The notes below the pieces were generated by a model. That model did not search any database. It saw only the letters and a list, made by a program, of their open reading frames with translations, and was not told where the DNA came from. A stretch of 64,000 bases of DNA, taken from the NCBI GenBank assembly GCA_002344525.1, contig DDTJ01000059.1, positions 38,799-102,798 of the forward strand, given 5' to 3'. A program made the translations under genes and the position numbers. The number at the start of each line of letters is the position of its first letter. Position 1 is the first letter of the stretch. The DNA comes from Akkermansiaceae bacterium UBA2367 (GTDB lineage: Bacteria; Verrucomicrobiota; Verrucomicrobiia; Verrucomicrobiales; DEV007). Shown here piece after piece: positions 1-8,713 of the stretch.

Positions 1-334
1 CGGTGGCGGGCATGGCGTGGTCTTGGTCTGCCGGCAGCAGGGTGACGAGATACAAGCGGCTTTGCTCGGGATGCCCCGGCACGATGACCGGGCCGTTGTT
101 GCCGCCGCGAAACGCCAAGGCTCGGTTCATCAGATTCAGCCCGCCGAAGAGGGACTGGTCGTTGTGGCAGCGCACGCAGTGCTCCTGCAGCAGCGGTTTG
201 ATCTCGCCGCTGAAATCCACCTTCGCTTCCGCGGTCCCCGAGGGCTTTCCGGGGCCTCCGCAAGCGGCCATGGCCACGGCGAACAGGCCCGAAGCGAACA
301 CGAAACAGAGGCGGTGGCGAGAAAGGGGAGTCAT
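1..334 (-). CDS. Planctomycete-type cytochrome c (PSCyt1) lipoprotein, N-terminal part
   Basis: The gene starts at the ATG whose complement is at 332-334 and runs off the left edge, so only about 111 N-terminal residues are present. It opens with a hydrophobic signal sequence ending in AMAAC, a plausible lipobox with Cys25. A c-type haem motif CVRCH follows at residues 53-57, in the context KPLLQEHCVRCHN. The downstream text (LFGGLNLMNRALAFRGG, then GPVIVPGHPEQSRLY) is typical of the PSCyt1 domain that precedes DUF1549/DUF1553 or other PVC-phylum domains. The protein is probably exported and membrane-anchored. The remaining domains and the partner process cannot be seen. It is divergent from recJ across about 165 bp. 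Confidence 0.8.
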   Translation of the reverse strand, partial: MTPLSRHRLCFVFASGLFAVAMAACGGPGKPSGTAEAKVDFSGEIKPLLQEHCVRCHNDQSLFGGLNLMNRALAFRGGNNGPVIVPGHPEQSRLYLVTLLPADQDHAMPAT

Positions 335-498
335 GGCGAGGGGCTGATGTATGGACCATTGGCCAAAGACGGAGACTCTCAAGGGAAAAAGCCTGGCCGC
401 TCTGCGCCCGGTTCCGGCCCGGAGATCGCCGCCCCGATTCGAGCAGGCGGATGAAGGCGGGGTCTTTACACGCCGGGCGATCTCTCTAAGGTGGCCGG

Positions 499-2205
499 AT
501 GCCTTCCACGCCCAAATGGGTCCTCGCCCCGTCGCCCGATCCCGAACTCGTCCGCGAGTATGCGGAGGACTTCGGCCTCGCCCCGGCCGTCGTGGCCCTT
601 GCCTTGCAACGCGGCTATGCGGAGCGGGAACGCTTCGAGCAGTTCCTCCATCCGCGCCTGAAGGATCTCGGCGACCCCTTCGCCCTGCCCGGCGTCGAGG
701 CGGCGGTGCGGCGCATCCTGCGGGCGGTCGAAAACAAGGAGTCCGTGGTGCTCTACGGGGACTACGATGTGGACGGGGTCAGCTCGATCACCTTGCTCTA
801 TGCGGTCCTCCAAGCCTACGGGCTGGAACCGCGCCCCTTCCTCCCGACCCGTTTGGAGGAGGGCTACGGGCTAAGTGTGAAAGGGATCGAAAACAGCGTC
901 GAGGGCGACCCGCCGGACCTCCTCATCGCGGCGGACTGCGGCACGAACTCGCGCGAGGAGGCCCGCCTGCTGCGCGAGCGGGGTATCGACCTCATCATCC
1001 TCGACCACCACGAGCCTTCGCCCGATGGGGTCGCGGATTGCGTCGCTCTCGTCAATCCGAAGCTCGGCGAGGACTTCCACTACCTCTGCACCGCCGGGGT
1101 CGTCTTCAAGATCGCCCACGCCCTGCTCCGTTCGAAACCGCTCCCGGGCTTCGATCTGAAGGACTACCTCGACATCGTCGCCCTCGGGACCATCGCCGAC
1201 ATCGTCCCCTTGGAGGCGGAGAACCGCCTTTTCGCCCGGCGCGGCCTCGTCCAGCTCGAACGCACCATCCACCCCGGCCTCGTCGCGTTGAAGTCCGTCG
1301 CGGGCGTGAGCGGCCCGATCCGCACCCATGATGTCGGCTTCAAGCTGGGGCCGCGCCTCAACGCCTCGGGCCGTCTTGACACGGCCCTGGCCTCGTTGAA
1401 TCTGCTGCTTTGTCAGGATTCGGGGGAGGCCCGCGCCCTCGCCGAATCGCTCGACCGCCAGAACCGCGAGCGGCAGGAGTTGGAGCTCGCCACGCGCGAG
1501 GACGCCGAGCGCCTCCTTCAGAGCCTCCCGGCGACGCAGCGCAGCCACGCCATCGTGGTCGGGGCACGGGGCTGGCATCCCGGCGTCGTCGGCATCGTCG
1601 CCTCCCGCCTTTCGAAGCAGCACCACCGCCCCACCTTCGTCGTCGGCATCGACGAGAACGGCCTCGGCAAGGGGAGCGGTCGCAGCATCCCCGGCATTTC
1701 GCTCGTCGAGGCGCTCGACTCCTGCCGCGACCTCATCGAGGCGGGCGGAGGCCACGAGATGGCCGCCGGCGTGAGCGTGCGCGAGGAGAATCTGGAGGCC
1801 TTCCGCGAGGCCCTGATCCGCAGCGTCATCGCGCAAGCCGACGCCGACACCCTCGTACCGAAGCTCTCCATCGACGCGGAGATCCGCTTTTCCGAGCTGA
1901 ACTTCGACCTCCTCGACAGCTACGAGCTGCTGCGCCCCTTCGGGATGAGCAATCCCCAGCCGGTCTTCCTGTCCACGCAAGTGCGGCTCGTCGAGGAGCC
2001 GCGGGTAATCAAGGAAAAGCACCTCAAATTCCGCTTCGAACAGGACGGTGTCGAGCAGGAGGCGATCTACTTCCACGGCGCGGGGCTCGATCTGCCGAAA
2101 CCGCCTTGGGACATCGCCTTCACCATCGACCGCAGCGAATACCGGGGACGCGAGCAGATGAATATCATGCTGCAAGGGGTGAGGAAGGCCGTGATTGGTT
2201 CGTAG
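499..2205 (+). CDS. recJ: Single-stranded-DNA-specific exonuclease RecJ
   Basis: This is a 568-residue cytoplasmic 5'-to-3' single-strand DNA exonuclease of recombination and mismatch repair, the usual size for the family. The DHH-phosphoesterase motifs are intact: YGDYDVDG (86-93), AADCGTN (144-150) and LDHHEP (168-173). The DHHA1 part carries LGPRLNASGR (283-292), WHPGVVGIVASR (359-370) and GGGHEMAAG (416-424). A C-terminal OB-like segment follows. The ATG at 499 has a purine-rich AAGGTGG about 5 bases upstream. RecN lies 0.7 kb downstream on the other strand, so two repair genes are neighbours but not co-transcribed. Stop codon TAG. Confidence 0.97.
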   Translation: MPSTPKWVLAPSPDPELVREYAEDFGLAPAVVALALQRGYAERERFEQFLHPRLKDLGDPFALPGVEAAVRRILRAVENKESVVLYGDYDVDGVSSITLLYAVLQAYGLEPRPFLPTRLEEGYGLSVKGIENSVEGDPPDLLIAADCGTNSREEARLLRERGIDLIILDHHEPSPDGVADCVALVNPKLGEDFHYLCTAGVVFKIAHALLRSKPLPGFDLKDYLDIVALGTIADIVPLEAENRLFARRGLVQLERTIHPGLVALKSVAGVSGPIRTHDVGFKLGPRLNASGRLDTALASLNLLLCQDSGEARALAESLDRQNRERQELELATREDAERLLQSLPATQRSHAIVVGARGWHPGVVGIVASRLSKQHHRPTFVVGIDENGLGKGSGRSIPGISLVEALDSCRDLIEAGGGHEMAAGVSVREENLEAFREALIRSVIAQADADTLVPKLSIDAEIRFSELNFDLLDSYELLRPFGMSNPQPVFLSTQVRLVEEPRVIKEKHLKFRFEQDGVEQEAIYFHGAGLDLPKPPWDIAFTIDRSEYRGREQMNIMLQGVRKAVIGS

Positions 2206-2232
2206 TCCAAAGTGGAAGCGACGGCGGCGTCC

Positions 2233-2862
2233 TCAGCCTTCGGGATCGTCGAGGAGGGCTTGAAGCCGGGGTCGCAGCGAGGCCGGGACACGCTCCAGCC
2301 AACTTTCGTCGATCTGGCCGATTTCCATCATGTCGAGGAGATGAACCTGGTCTTTGCGGCGATAGGAGGTCAATTTCATCGTCACGAGGGCATCGAGATC
2401 GAGGAGCCTGAATTCGCCGGGCGACGGATCGATCCGCTCGACTCCGGGCGAGGGTTCCGGCGATTCGGAATCCACCTTCTCGCCGGCGAAAATGAGATGG
2501 ACGGCATCGCGGGCCTTCGCGCCGGGTCCGTCGAGGAACATTTCGATTCGGCCTTTGCCCCGGACCAACTCGGGGCCAGCGGCGAGGAATCCGGCCGCCA
2601 CAAGAGCCCCGGCGATGGATGGCAAATCCTCGCGCCGGACCAGAATATCCACGTCGGGAGTGTTCCGCACGGCAGAATCGTCCACCCTCGCAACCCATGC
2701 GGCGACGGCGTATCCACCGACGACCGCGTAGGGAATGCCAGCCGCCTCCAATGCCGCAGTGACTCGCCTCAACCGTTCCTTGACTTTCCGAATCCCGGCG
2801 GCCATCCGCTCCCAAGACACGGGGCCGTATGCGAGAGGCTTTTGCACAGGTGCCGCATCCAT
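2233..2862 (-). CDS. Nucleotidyltransferase-fold protein (MNT/AbiEii-like)
   Basis: A 209-residue protein if started at the ATG at 2862. A longer in-frame reading to 2931 adds an Arg/Trp-rich leader that overlaps the recN 3' end and looks spurious. The signature AVVGGYAVAAWVARVDDSAV followed by TPDVDILV resembles the GG...(T/S)xDxD core of the minimal nucleotidyltransferase family, in which the Asp pair binds Mg-NTP. Members of this family are often toxin components or tRNA-modifying toxins, but no antitoxin candidate (HEPN or AbiEi) is adjacent. It sits downstream of recN in the same direction with only 7 bp between them, so co-transcription is likely. Its function is not assigned. Confidence 0.75.
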   Translation of the reverse strand: MDAAPVQKPLAYGPVSWERMAAGIRKVKERLRRVTAALEAAGIPYAVVGGYAVAAWVARVDDSAVRNTPDVDILVRREDLPSIAGALVAAGFLAAGPELVRGKGRIEMFLDGPGAKARDAVHLIFAGEKVDSESPEPSPGVERIDPSPGEFRLLDLDALVTMKLTSYRRKDQVHLLDMMEIGQIDESWLERVPASLRPRLQALLDDPEG

Positions 2863-2869
2863 CTCGTGT

Positions 2870-4519
2870 TCACCCCTTCGTCCCCGCCAGCATCCTCTCC
2901 GCCAGCGCCACCGTCTCCGGCCCCACTCCACCCAGCATGCGGGCGAGCTCCCCGACCCGCGCTTTGCCCGCGACGGCTTCGAGGCGCGAGTTGGTCGTGC
3001 CGTCGCCGACCTCCTTGGTCACGAGGTAGTGCCGGTGGGCGAGGGCCGCGACTTGGGGCATGTGGGTGATGGCGACGACCTGGTGCCGCTCGCCGAGGAA
3101 GGCCATCTTGCGGCCCACGGCCACGGCGATCTCGCCGCCGACGTTGGCGTCGATCTCGTCGAAGACCATCAGGGGGATGCGGTCCTGCTCGGCGAGGGCG
3201 CTTTTCACCGCGAGCATGACGCGCGACATCTCACCGCTGGAGGCGATGACGCGCAGGGGCTTGAGCGGTTCGCCGGGATTCGGACCGAAGAGGAAATCGA
3301 CGCCCTCGGCTCCGCGCGGTCCCGGCTCGGGAAGCGGCTCGACCACGATCTCGAAGCTGGAGCGGTGGAAGCCGAGATCCTGCAAGTGCGAAGCGATCTC
3401 GGCAGCGAGGGCAGGAGCGGCCTTGACGCGTTTCGCGGAAAGGGCCTTGCCCGCCTTCGCGACGGCGGCGGCGGCTTGCTCGACGGCGGCGGAGAGGCGC
3501 AGCAGCTCGGCCTCGCGCCCGTCCACCGAGGTGAGGCGCTGGCGGGCGCGAGCCTCGTAGGCGAGCACGTCCTCGACGCTCTGACCGTATTTCCGCTTCA
3601 AGGTCTCGATCTCATCGATACGGCGCTCGATCCGCGCGGCCTCGGCGGGGTCGATTTCGAGCTCCTCGGAATACTCGCGCAGGCTGCCCTCCAGCTCCTC
3701 GATTTCGACGCGGGCCGATTCGAACCCGGCGAGGCGTTCGGCGACGGAGGGGTCGAAGCGCTCCAGCTCCCGCAAGCAGCGCTGCGCGTTGCCGAGGTTG
3801 GCGGAGGCGGCGCTGAGGAGGTCGACGGCTTGGTTCGCGTTTTCGACGAGGCGGGTGGAATTCTGCGACTGGCGGTAGCGCTGCTCCAGATCGGCGACCT
3901 CCGCCGGATCGAGCGCGGCGGAGGCGATCTCCTCGACTTGGAAGCGGAGCAATTCGATCTCCTGGTCGCTGACGAGGCGCTGGTTGCGGAAGTCTTCTAG
4001 AGCACCCTTCGCCGCGGTCCATGCCTCGTAAGCGGCGCGGTAGGCGCGGCGCTCGCCCGTGGCATGGGCGTAGGCGTCGAGCATGGCGAGCTGGCGGTCC
4101 TGCGAGAGGAGCGACTGGTGCTCGTGCGGGCCGTGGAGATCGACGAGAAGGCCGCCGAGCGATTTCAGGAGCGACAGGGTGCAGGGCGAGCAGTTCACGA
4201 ACTGCTTGTTGCCGCTGCCGAAAACTCGCTTCACCACGAGGGTGTTGCCCTCGCAAGCATCGAGCCCGCCGCTTTCGAGGAGGGCGTTGACCTGGTCGAG
4301 ATTCGCGTCGAGTTCGAAGACCGCCTCGACCGAGCAGAGGCTCTCGCCGGTGCGGATGAGGTCGTGGTTGGCCCGCTCGCCGAGGATCAGCTTCAGCGCC
4401 CCGACGATCATCGACTTGCCCGCCCCGGTCTGGCCGGTGACCCCGACGAGGCCGGGTCCGAGCTCCCAGACGAGATCGTCCACGAGGGCGAGATTTTTGA
4501 TTTTCAGAACCGAGAGCAT
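2870..4519 (-). CDS. recN: DNA repair ATPase RecN
   Basis: A 549-residue SMC-like ATPase that acts in double-strand-break repair; length is normal. The start is the ATG at 4519 (MLSVLKIKNLALVDD). The open frame continues upstream to 5197 but that part is antisense to the metallohydrolase and is discarded. Walker A is GQTGAGKS at residues 29-36. A long central coiled-coil region is rich in Glu, Arg and Ala. The C-terminal half carries an ABC-type signature, ASSGEMSRVMLA (a variant of LSGGE), and Walker B VFDEIDANVGGE. It is divergent from the metallohydrolase gene across 48 bp, and the nucleotidyltransferase gene follows 7 bp downstream. Confidence 0.96.
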   Translation of the reverse strand: MLSVLKIKNLALVDDLVWELGPGLVGVTGQTGAGKSMIVGALKLILGERANHDLIRTGESLCSVEAVFELDANLDQVNALLESGGLDACEGNTLVVKRVFGSGNKQFVNCSPCTLSLLKSLGGLLVDLHGPHEHQSLLSQDRQLAMLDAYAHATGERRAYRAAYEAWTAAKGALEDFRNQRLVSDQEIELLRFQVEEIASAALDPAEVADLEQRYRQSQNSTRLVENANQAVDLLSAASANLGNAQRCLRELERFDPSVAERLAGFESARVEIEELEGSLREYSEELEIDPAEAARIERRIDEIETLKRKYGQSVEDVLAYEARARQRLTSVDGREAELLRLSAAVEQAAAAVAKAGKALSAKRVKAAPALAAEIASHLQDLGFHRSSFEIVVEPLPEPGPRGAEGVDFLFGPNPGEPLKPLRVIASSGEMSRVMLAVKSALAEQDRIPLMVFDEIDANVGGEIAVAVGRKMAFLGERHQVVAITHMPQVAALAHRHYLVTKEVGDGTTNSRLEAVAGKARVGELARMLGGVGPETVALAERMLAGTKG

Positions 4520-4567
4520 TGCGCGGGGGAGGCGGCGGCAGTATGGAGCAGACCGTTGCGGCACGCA

Positions 4568-5353
4568 ATGGAGACGCAGGCGGAAATCACCTTCCTCGGC
4601 ACGGGCACCTCGATCGGGGTGCCGGTGATCGGCTGCGACTGCGCCGTCTGCGCCTCGGACGATCCGAAAAACCGCCGTCTCCGCTCCTCCATCCACGTCC
4701 GCACGCCCGAGGTCGCCCTCGTCGTGGACACCGGCCCCGACTTCCGCCAGCAATGCCTGCGCGAGGGCATCCGCCATCTCGACGCGGTCCTCTTCACCCA
4801 CGCCCACAGCGATCACGTCATGGGTTTCGACGACCTGCGGCGTTTCACCGTCCACGAGGACGAGGAAATTGCGATCCATGCGACCGAATCCTGCCTTGAG
4901 CGTCTCCACGCCGCCTTCCCCTACGTCTTCGACGGGGAGAACCGCTACCGGGGCTACCTCAAGGCGCGACCGCATGCCATCCACGGTCCCTTCCGCGTCG
5001 GCGACTTGGAGGTCGCGCCGCTTCCGGTCGATCACGGCAAGGTCGAGACCGTCGGCTTCCTTTTCTCGAAGGACGGCGAGCGGCTCTTTGCCTACATTCC
5101 TGACGCGAAAACCCTGCGTGAGGGAAGCAAGCGCCTCCTCGACGGGATCGGCCTGCTCATCCTCGACGGTCTTCAGCCCGAGCCGCATTGGAGCCATCTC
5201 TCCATCGGCGAAGCCGTCGCCCTCGCGGAGGAACTCGGCGCGGGCGAGACTTGGCTAACGCATTTCTCCTGTCGCATCGATTACCGCATCCTCGAGCCGA
5301 CCTTGCCGGAGACGGTGAGGCTGGCTTGGGATGGGTTGCGGTTGGAGTGTTGA
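4568..5353 (+). CDS. PhnP-like metallo-beta-lactamase-fold hydrolase
   Basis: A 261-residue cytoplasmic metallohydrolase. The N-terminal GTGTSIGVPVIGCDCAVC contains the CxCxxC cluster that binds the structural zinc in PhnP-type enzymes. The catalytic metal motif HAHSDH is at 78-83, with further ligand regions around the DHG of VDHGKVET and the C-terminal LTHFSC. PhnP hydrolyses cyclic ribose phosphates in phosphonate breakdown, but no phn genes are nearby. A general cyclic-phosphodiesterase or YycJ/WalJ-like role is equally possible. The start is the ATG at 4568; the open frame upstream of it is antisense to recN. Confidence 0.9.
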   Translation: METQAEITFLGTGTSIGVPVIGCDCAVCASDDPKNRRLRSSIHVRTPEVALVVDTGPDFRQQCLREGIRHLDAVLFTHAHSDHVMGFDDLRRFTVHEDEEIAIHATESCLERLHAAFPYVFDGENRYRGYLKARPHAIHGPFRVGDLEVAPLPVDHGKVETVGFLFSKDGERLFAYIPDAKTLREGSKRLLDGIGLLILDGLQPEPHWSHLSIGEAVALAEELGAGETWLTHFSCRIDYRILEPTLPETVRLAWDGLRLEC

Positions 5354-5387
5354 GACCTAGACAATCCGCCATCGAACTCACCGCTTG

Positions 5388-5415
5388 CCGGAGCGCTTCT
5401 CTTGGCCTGCTCCGG
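5388..5415 (+). terminator. Possible hairpin after the metallohydrolase gene
   Basis: Perfect 7-bp arms CCGGAGC (5388-5394) and GCTCCGG (5409-5415) enclose a 14-base loop, 35 bases past the metallohydrolase stop codon. There is no T tract, so this is at best a weak or Rho-assisted terminator. The rest of 5354-5614, between convergent genes, holds nothing recognisable. Confidence 0.3.
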
Positions 5416-5614
5416 TAAATCCACCCCTACGGCTTCCGATGCCCGACGCCGAAAGCAATCTGCGGGCCGCTCTCAATGGTTGCCTGCGTCGGCTTGTTCT
5501 GCGTTCATTTTTGGGGCAACAAGGCCACCAATTCCAAAGGGTTTCTGATCTACCCCAAGACTTCGCTGGCCTCGGCTTCTAAAAGCAAATGCCCGGTGAC
5601 GAGGAGGAGACGCT

Positions 5615-6115
5615 TCATGGAGCGGGTTCGTCCACGGAGACCAGCATGATGCGGTTGACCTGACGAATCCATCGTGAATGCCGGGCGTCTTCGGGAACGA
5701 CGAGCATGAAGGGGCCTTCGTGGGCGTCGAGAGGAACGCCGTCCACTCGGTCGGCGAGGAGGGCGGGATTTTTGCGGAACGAGGCGTCGAGCTCGGCGAG
5801 GGAGAAGACGACGCGGTAGCCGTCGGACGCGGACAGCAGAAGGGCGCGGTTCATGGCGCCGCCACGGAGGTCGCCTCCGGCGGGGGCTTGGAGGAGTTTC
5901 AGCAGTTCCGCGATGGCGACGCCGGAGTAGGTGCGGGTTTCGCCGTTGCGGGCCTTGCCTTGGAGCTCTTGGCGGGGAAGTTCCTGCCACTCCTGCGGCT
6001 GGAGTTCCTTCCAGCGGGTGCCGTCGTGCAGGTGCAGGACCGGTTCCGCAGCCAAGAGGGAGGCGCAGAGGACGAAGGCGGGGACGGCGAGGATGAAGGG
6101 GAATTTGAAGCGCAT
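5615..6115 (-). CDS. Secreted protein with cofactor-less sulfite-oxidase (molybdopterin-binding) fold
   Basis: A 166-residue protein with a signal peptide (about residues 1-22, ending LLAAEP). The rest resembles the small oxidoreductase molybdopterin-binding domain, with the usual order GVAIAELL, then ASDGYRVVFSLAEL, then DGVPLDAHEGPFMLVVP. The mature part contains no cysteine, so the molybdenum-coordinating Cys of true sulfite oxidases is absent. The domain is therefore probably a non-catalytic binding module. It follows the TonB-dependent receptor gene by 31 bp in the same direction, so the two are probably co-transcribed and may act together in uptake of a metal or metal complex. That role is inference. 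Confidence 0.75.
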   Translation of the reverse strand: MRFKFPFILAVPAFVLCASLLAAEPVLHLHDGTRWKELQPQEWQELPRQELQGKARNGETRTYSGVAIAELLKLLQAPAGGDLRGGAMNRALLLSASDGYRVVFSLAELDASFRKNPALLADRVDGVPLDAHEGPFMLVVPEDARHSRWIRQVNRIMLVSVDEPAP

Positions 6116-6146
6116 GGCGGAGGGCTGCCGGGTGGGTCACGCGATG

Positions 6147-8474
6147 TCAAAAGGTGAGCCGCGTGCTCAGATAGAAGGTCAATCCCGGTTCGGGATAGCC
6201 GTCCGCGAGCTCGTAGTGCTTATCGAGGAGGTTGCGGACTCCGATGGTGACGGAGGCCCGGCTGCTCAATTCGTATTCCACGTTGAGATTGAGGAGGCCG
6301 AATCCGGGCATGTGGGTGAACTGATTTTCGAACCGGTCCGACGACCAGCGGGCATCCGACAGCTCGACGCCAGGCGTGATGGTGAGCTGCGGGAGCGGTC
6401 GCCAGCGGGCGTAGAGATAGGCCAGATGCTCGGGCGTGCCCACAGGCTTCAGGTCGGGGCGCTGGGGATCGTCGAGACTCCGGTTGAGATAGGTGTAGTT
6501 GCCGCCCAGCGTCAGTTCCTCCAGCAGCTCCCATTCGCCGGAGATCTCGAAGCCGTAGGTTCTCCCTTCGCCGACGTTCTGGTTTTGCACCAAGCCTCCG
6601 CCGATCGGGATCGACTGGATGGCGTCGGTGAGATCGCTGTAGAACACCGCGCCGCCGATGCGCGCCGTGCCGTCGAGGAGCGTGTGGTCGCCGCCGATCT
6701 GGTAGTTGATCGCGCGTTCGGGTTTCAGGTCGGGATTGGGCACCGCTGCGCCGAAGCGGGTGCTGTAGCGCTCGAACAGGTTCGGGAACCGCGTGCGGGC
6801 GGAGACGCTGGCGTAAAGTTCGGTGCCTTCCTCGGGACGCCAGACCAGAGCCGTCTGCCAGTTGAAGGCGTCGTTGTCGAAAAGAGGGTATTCGGCGATC
6901 GCGCCGCCGCTGAAATACTCCGCCTCCAAGGTCTCGTACCAATCGTAGCTGAGGCCCGTGACGAAATCCAAGGTGTCCGTGGCGTGGAAGGTGTTTTCGG
7001 CGGCCACGGACCAAGTGTCCTCCGTCCGGCGCTGGAGGGGCGCGATGTCAGCGGGGAGGTTGTCCGGCGAGTTGTGCTGCCATCGCCGATGGGCGTCGCG
7101 CCGGTAGTGGATGGCCGTCTTGAGGGTGTTCATGGGGAGGATCTCCGTGCCGCCCTCGACGCTGAATCCATAGGCGAAGTCGTTGTAGTGGCTGTCGAAG
7201 GCCCGGTTCGACGTTTGTGTGCGGAAGGTCGAGTCGTCGAAGGTGGAGAGCAGGTTGTCGAAGGTGTTGTAATAGATCTTGGTCTTCACGTAGGAGTCTT
7301 CGCCGACCTGCGTATGGGAGTTGAAGGAGGTGCTGGAAAGATCCCACCCCGGCCAGGTCCAGTCCTGCTGGTAGGCGAGACCGGGCGGCAAGGGGCCGGG
7401 AGTGATGCCGCGAACCGGTTGCCTGACGTGATAGGGAGCGAATTTCTCCCCTTCCTGCCATGTGAAACTGACGACGTATTCATCGGTGGGATTGGGCGTG
7501 AAACCCGCCTTGAGGTTGACCCTCCAGTCGTCCGTTTCGCTGAAGTCCCGCCGACCCTTGCCTTGGACGGGGCCGCCGAGGCCGGCGGCTTGGGGGATGT
7601 AGTCGCGCGACAGGTACCAGCCGTCGCTTTCGCGCAGCGAGGCGCTGGCTTGGAGGTAGAAAAGCTCCTGCTTGGTGCCGACGGAGCCGAACAGGGTGCG
7701 GGCCGCCAAGTCGCCGGTATTGCCGAAGTCGAATCCGGTGCGGATTTCGCCCTCCAGTTCGCGGGTGGGCTTGCGGGTGACCAGATTGATCGCCCCGCCC
7801 ATGCCGCCCGGCCCGTCGAGGACCGAGGCGTAGCCTTTGTGGATCTGGATTTCGGAAAGGTCGGGCGTGAGGAAGCGACCGTAGTCGAGCCGGTTGTCGG
7901 CGGGCAGGTAGATGCGCACGCCGTCGATGGAGAGAGGCACCTGCCAGCGGTCGAAGCCCCGGACATACACCATGCGCTCGTTCCGGGCGGCGCCGGTATT
8001 GGAGACTTCGACGCCGGGGGTGGTCCGCAAGGCGTCGTCCAAGGTGTTGCGGTTCTGCATGCGGATGTCTTCGGAGGTGACGACGCTTTGCGACAGGGTC
8101 TGGCCCCACGTGCGGGGGACTGCGACAGCGGGGACGGTCGGCAAGGTGGCGACCGGGGCGCTGAGGTTCTGCGGGCGGATGCTCGGGGGGGCCACGGCGC
8201 GTTGCGGCACTCGGGCGCGGGCGCGACCGTCGCGTCTGCCGTAAACGGTGAGCTGTCCGAGTTCGAACACATCGTCGGCGCCAGCGGCCGCTTGGAGAGG
8301 CGGTTTCGGTTTCTCCTGTTCCCCACTGGCGGTTTGCGGATCGACCGTTTCTTCCTGCGCGAGAGTCCAGCCTGGCAGGACTGCCAGAAATCCCATTGCG
8401 GCGAGGGACACGACGAGGCCTTTGCTTTTGACGGATTTCGCGAGGGATCGAGCCGGGGGAAAACGGAATCTCAT
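6147..8474 (-). CDS. TonB-dependent outer-membrane receptor
   Basis: A 775-residue outer-membrane active-transport receptor starting at the ATG at 8474. It has an extended signal peptide of about 40 residues (charged start, then GLVVSLAAMGFLAVLPGWT). The plug domain carries DALRTTPGVEVSNTG, YVRGFDRWQVPLSIDGVRIY and GPGGMGGAINLVTRKP. The remainder is a beta-barrel rich in aromatic alternation, with C-terminal strands ending YLSTRLTF. The pre-plug segment VFELGQLTVYG may include the TonB box. The ligand cannot be read from sequence. It is probably co-transcribed with the sulfite-oxidase-fold protein. Its upstream region is unusually AT-rich and holds two inverted repeats. Confidence 0.93.
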   Translation of the reverse strand: MRFRFPPARSLAKSVKSKGLVVSLAAMGFLAVLPGWTLAQEETVDPQTASGEQEKPKPPLQAAAGADDVFELGQLTVYGRRDGRARARVPQRAVAPPSIRPQNLSAPVATLPTVPAVAVPRTWGQTLSQSVVTSEDIRMQNRNTLDDALRTTPGVEVSNTGAARNERMVYVRGFDRWQVPLSIDGVRIYLPADNRLDYGRFLTPDLSEIQIHKGYASVLDGPGGMGGAINLVTRKPTRELEGEIRTGFDFGNTGDLAARTLFGSVGTKQELFYLQASASLRESDGWYLSRDYIPQAAGLGGPVQGKGRRDFSETDDWRVNLKAGFTPNPTDEYVVSFTWQEGEKFAPYHVRQPVRGITPGPLPPGLAYQQDWTWPGWDLSSTSFNSHTQVGEDSYVKTKIYYNTFDNLLSTFDDSTFRTQTSNRAFDSHYNDFAYGFSVEGGTEILPMNTLKTAIHYRRDAHRRWQHNSPDNLPADIAPLQRRTEDTWSVAAENTFHATDTLDFVTGLSYDWYETLEAEYFSGGAIAEYPLFDNDAFNWQTALVWRPEEGTELYASVSARTRFPNLFERYSTRFGAAVPNPDLKPERAINYQIGGDHTLLDGTARIGGAVFYSDLTDAIQSIPIGGGLVQNQNVGEGRTYGFEISGEWELLEELTLGGNYTYLNRSLDDPQRPDLKPVGTPEHLAYLYARWRPLPQLTITPGVELSDARWSSDRFENQFTHMPGFGLLNLNVEYELSSRASVTIGVRNLLDKHYELADGYPEPGLTFYLSTRLTF

Positions 8475-8497
8475 ATGGATGGGGCCATACCTGATTT

Positions 8498-8521
8498 CGA
8501 TATATTTTTCAATGTATATCG
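8498..8521. promoter_or_regulatory. Inverted repeat CGATATA-N10-TATATCG upstream of the receptor gene
   Basis: Perfect 7-bp arms CGATATA (8498-8504) and TATATCG (8515-8521) are separated by 10 bases, 24 bp upstream of the receptor start. The 10-bp spacer puts the arms one helical turn or slightly more apart, as expected for a dimeric repressor. The block is strongly AT-rich in a GC-rich genome, so it probably also contains the promoter. A metal- or ligand-responsive repressor is the likely binder, but it cannot be named from sequence. Confidence 0.5.
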
Positions 8522-8530
8522 ATTGATCCA

Positions 8531-8544
8531 GATGAATTTTCATC
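8531..8544. promoter_or_regulatory. Second palindrome GATGAA-TT-TTCATC upstream of the receptor gene
   Basis: Perfect 6-bp arms with a 2-base centre lie 10 bp beyond the CGATATA/TATATCG repeat, within the same AT-rich promoter region. Either a second operator or part of a composite site. Short palindromes can arise by chance, hence the low confidence. Confidence 0.3.
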
Positions 8545-8713
8545 ATCTGAACGGGAACGACGTCACATGGGAAACGGGAACGATTCTCGTCTCTCTCTTC
8601 CTGCCTGCCTTCGGAAGGCCCACGCCGAGGGCCCAAGAGACCATGGCGGTGGGGGACTTGAAACGGCTCCTGATGGCCGCCCGGGTTTCGAAGGAGTGAG
8701 GATGCCAGCCGCC

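Noticed and set aside
4568..5353. Phosphonate-degradation role for the PhnP-like enzyme
   Set aside because: No phn operon genes nearby, so only the fold is claimed.
5385..5582. 65-codon plus-strand frame after the metallohydrolase
   Set aside because: No recognisable content, no ribosome site and a likely hairpin inside it.
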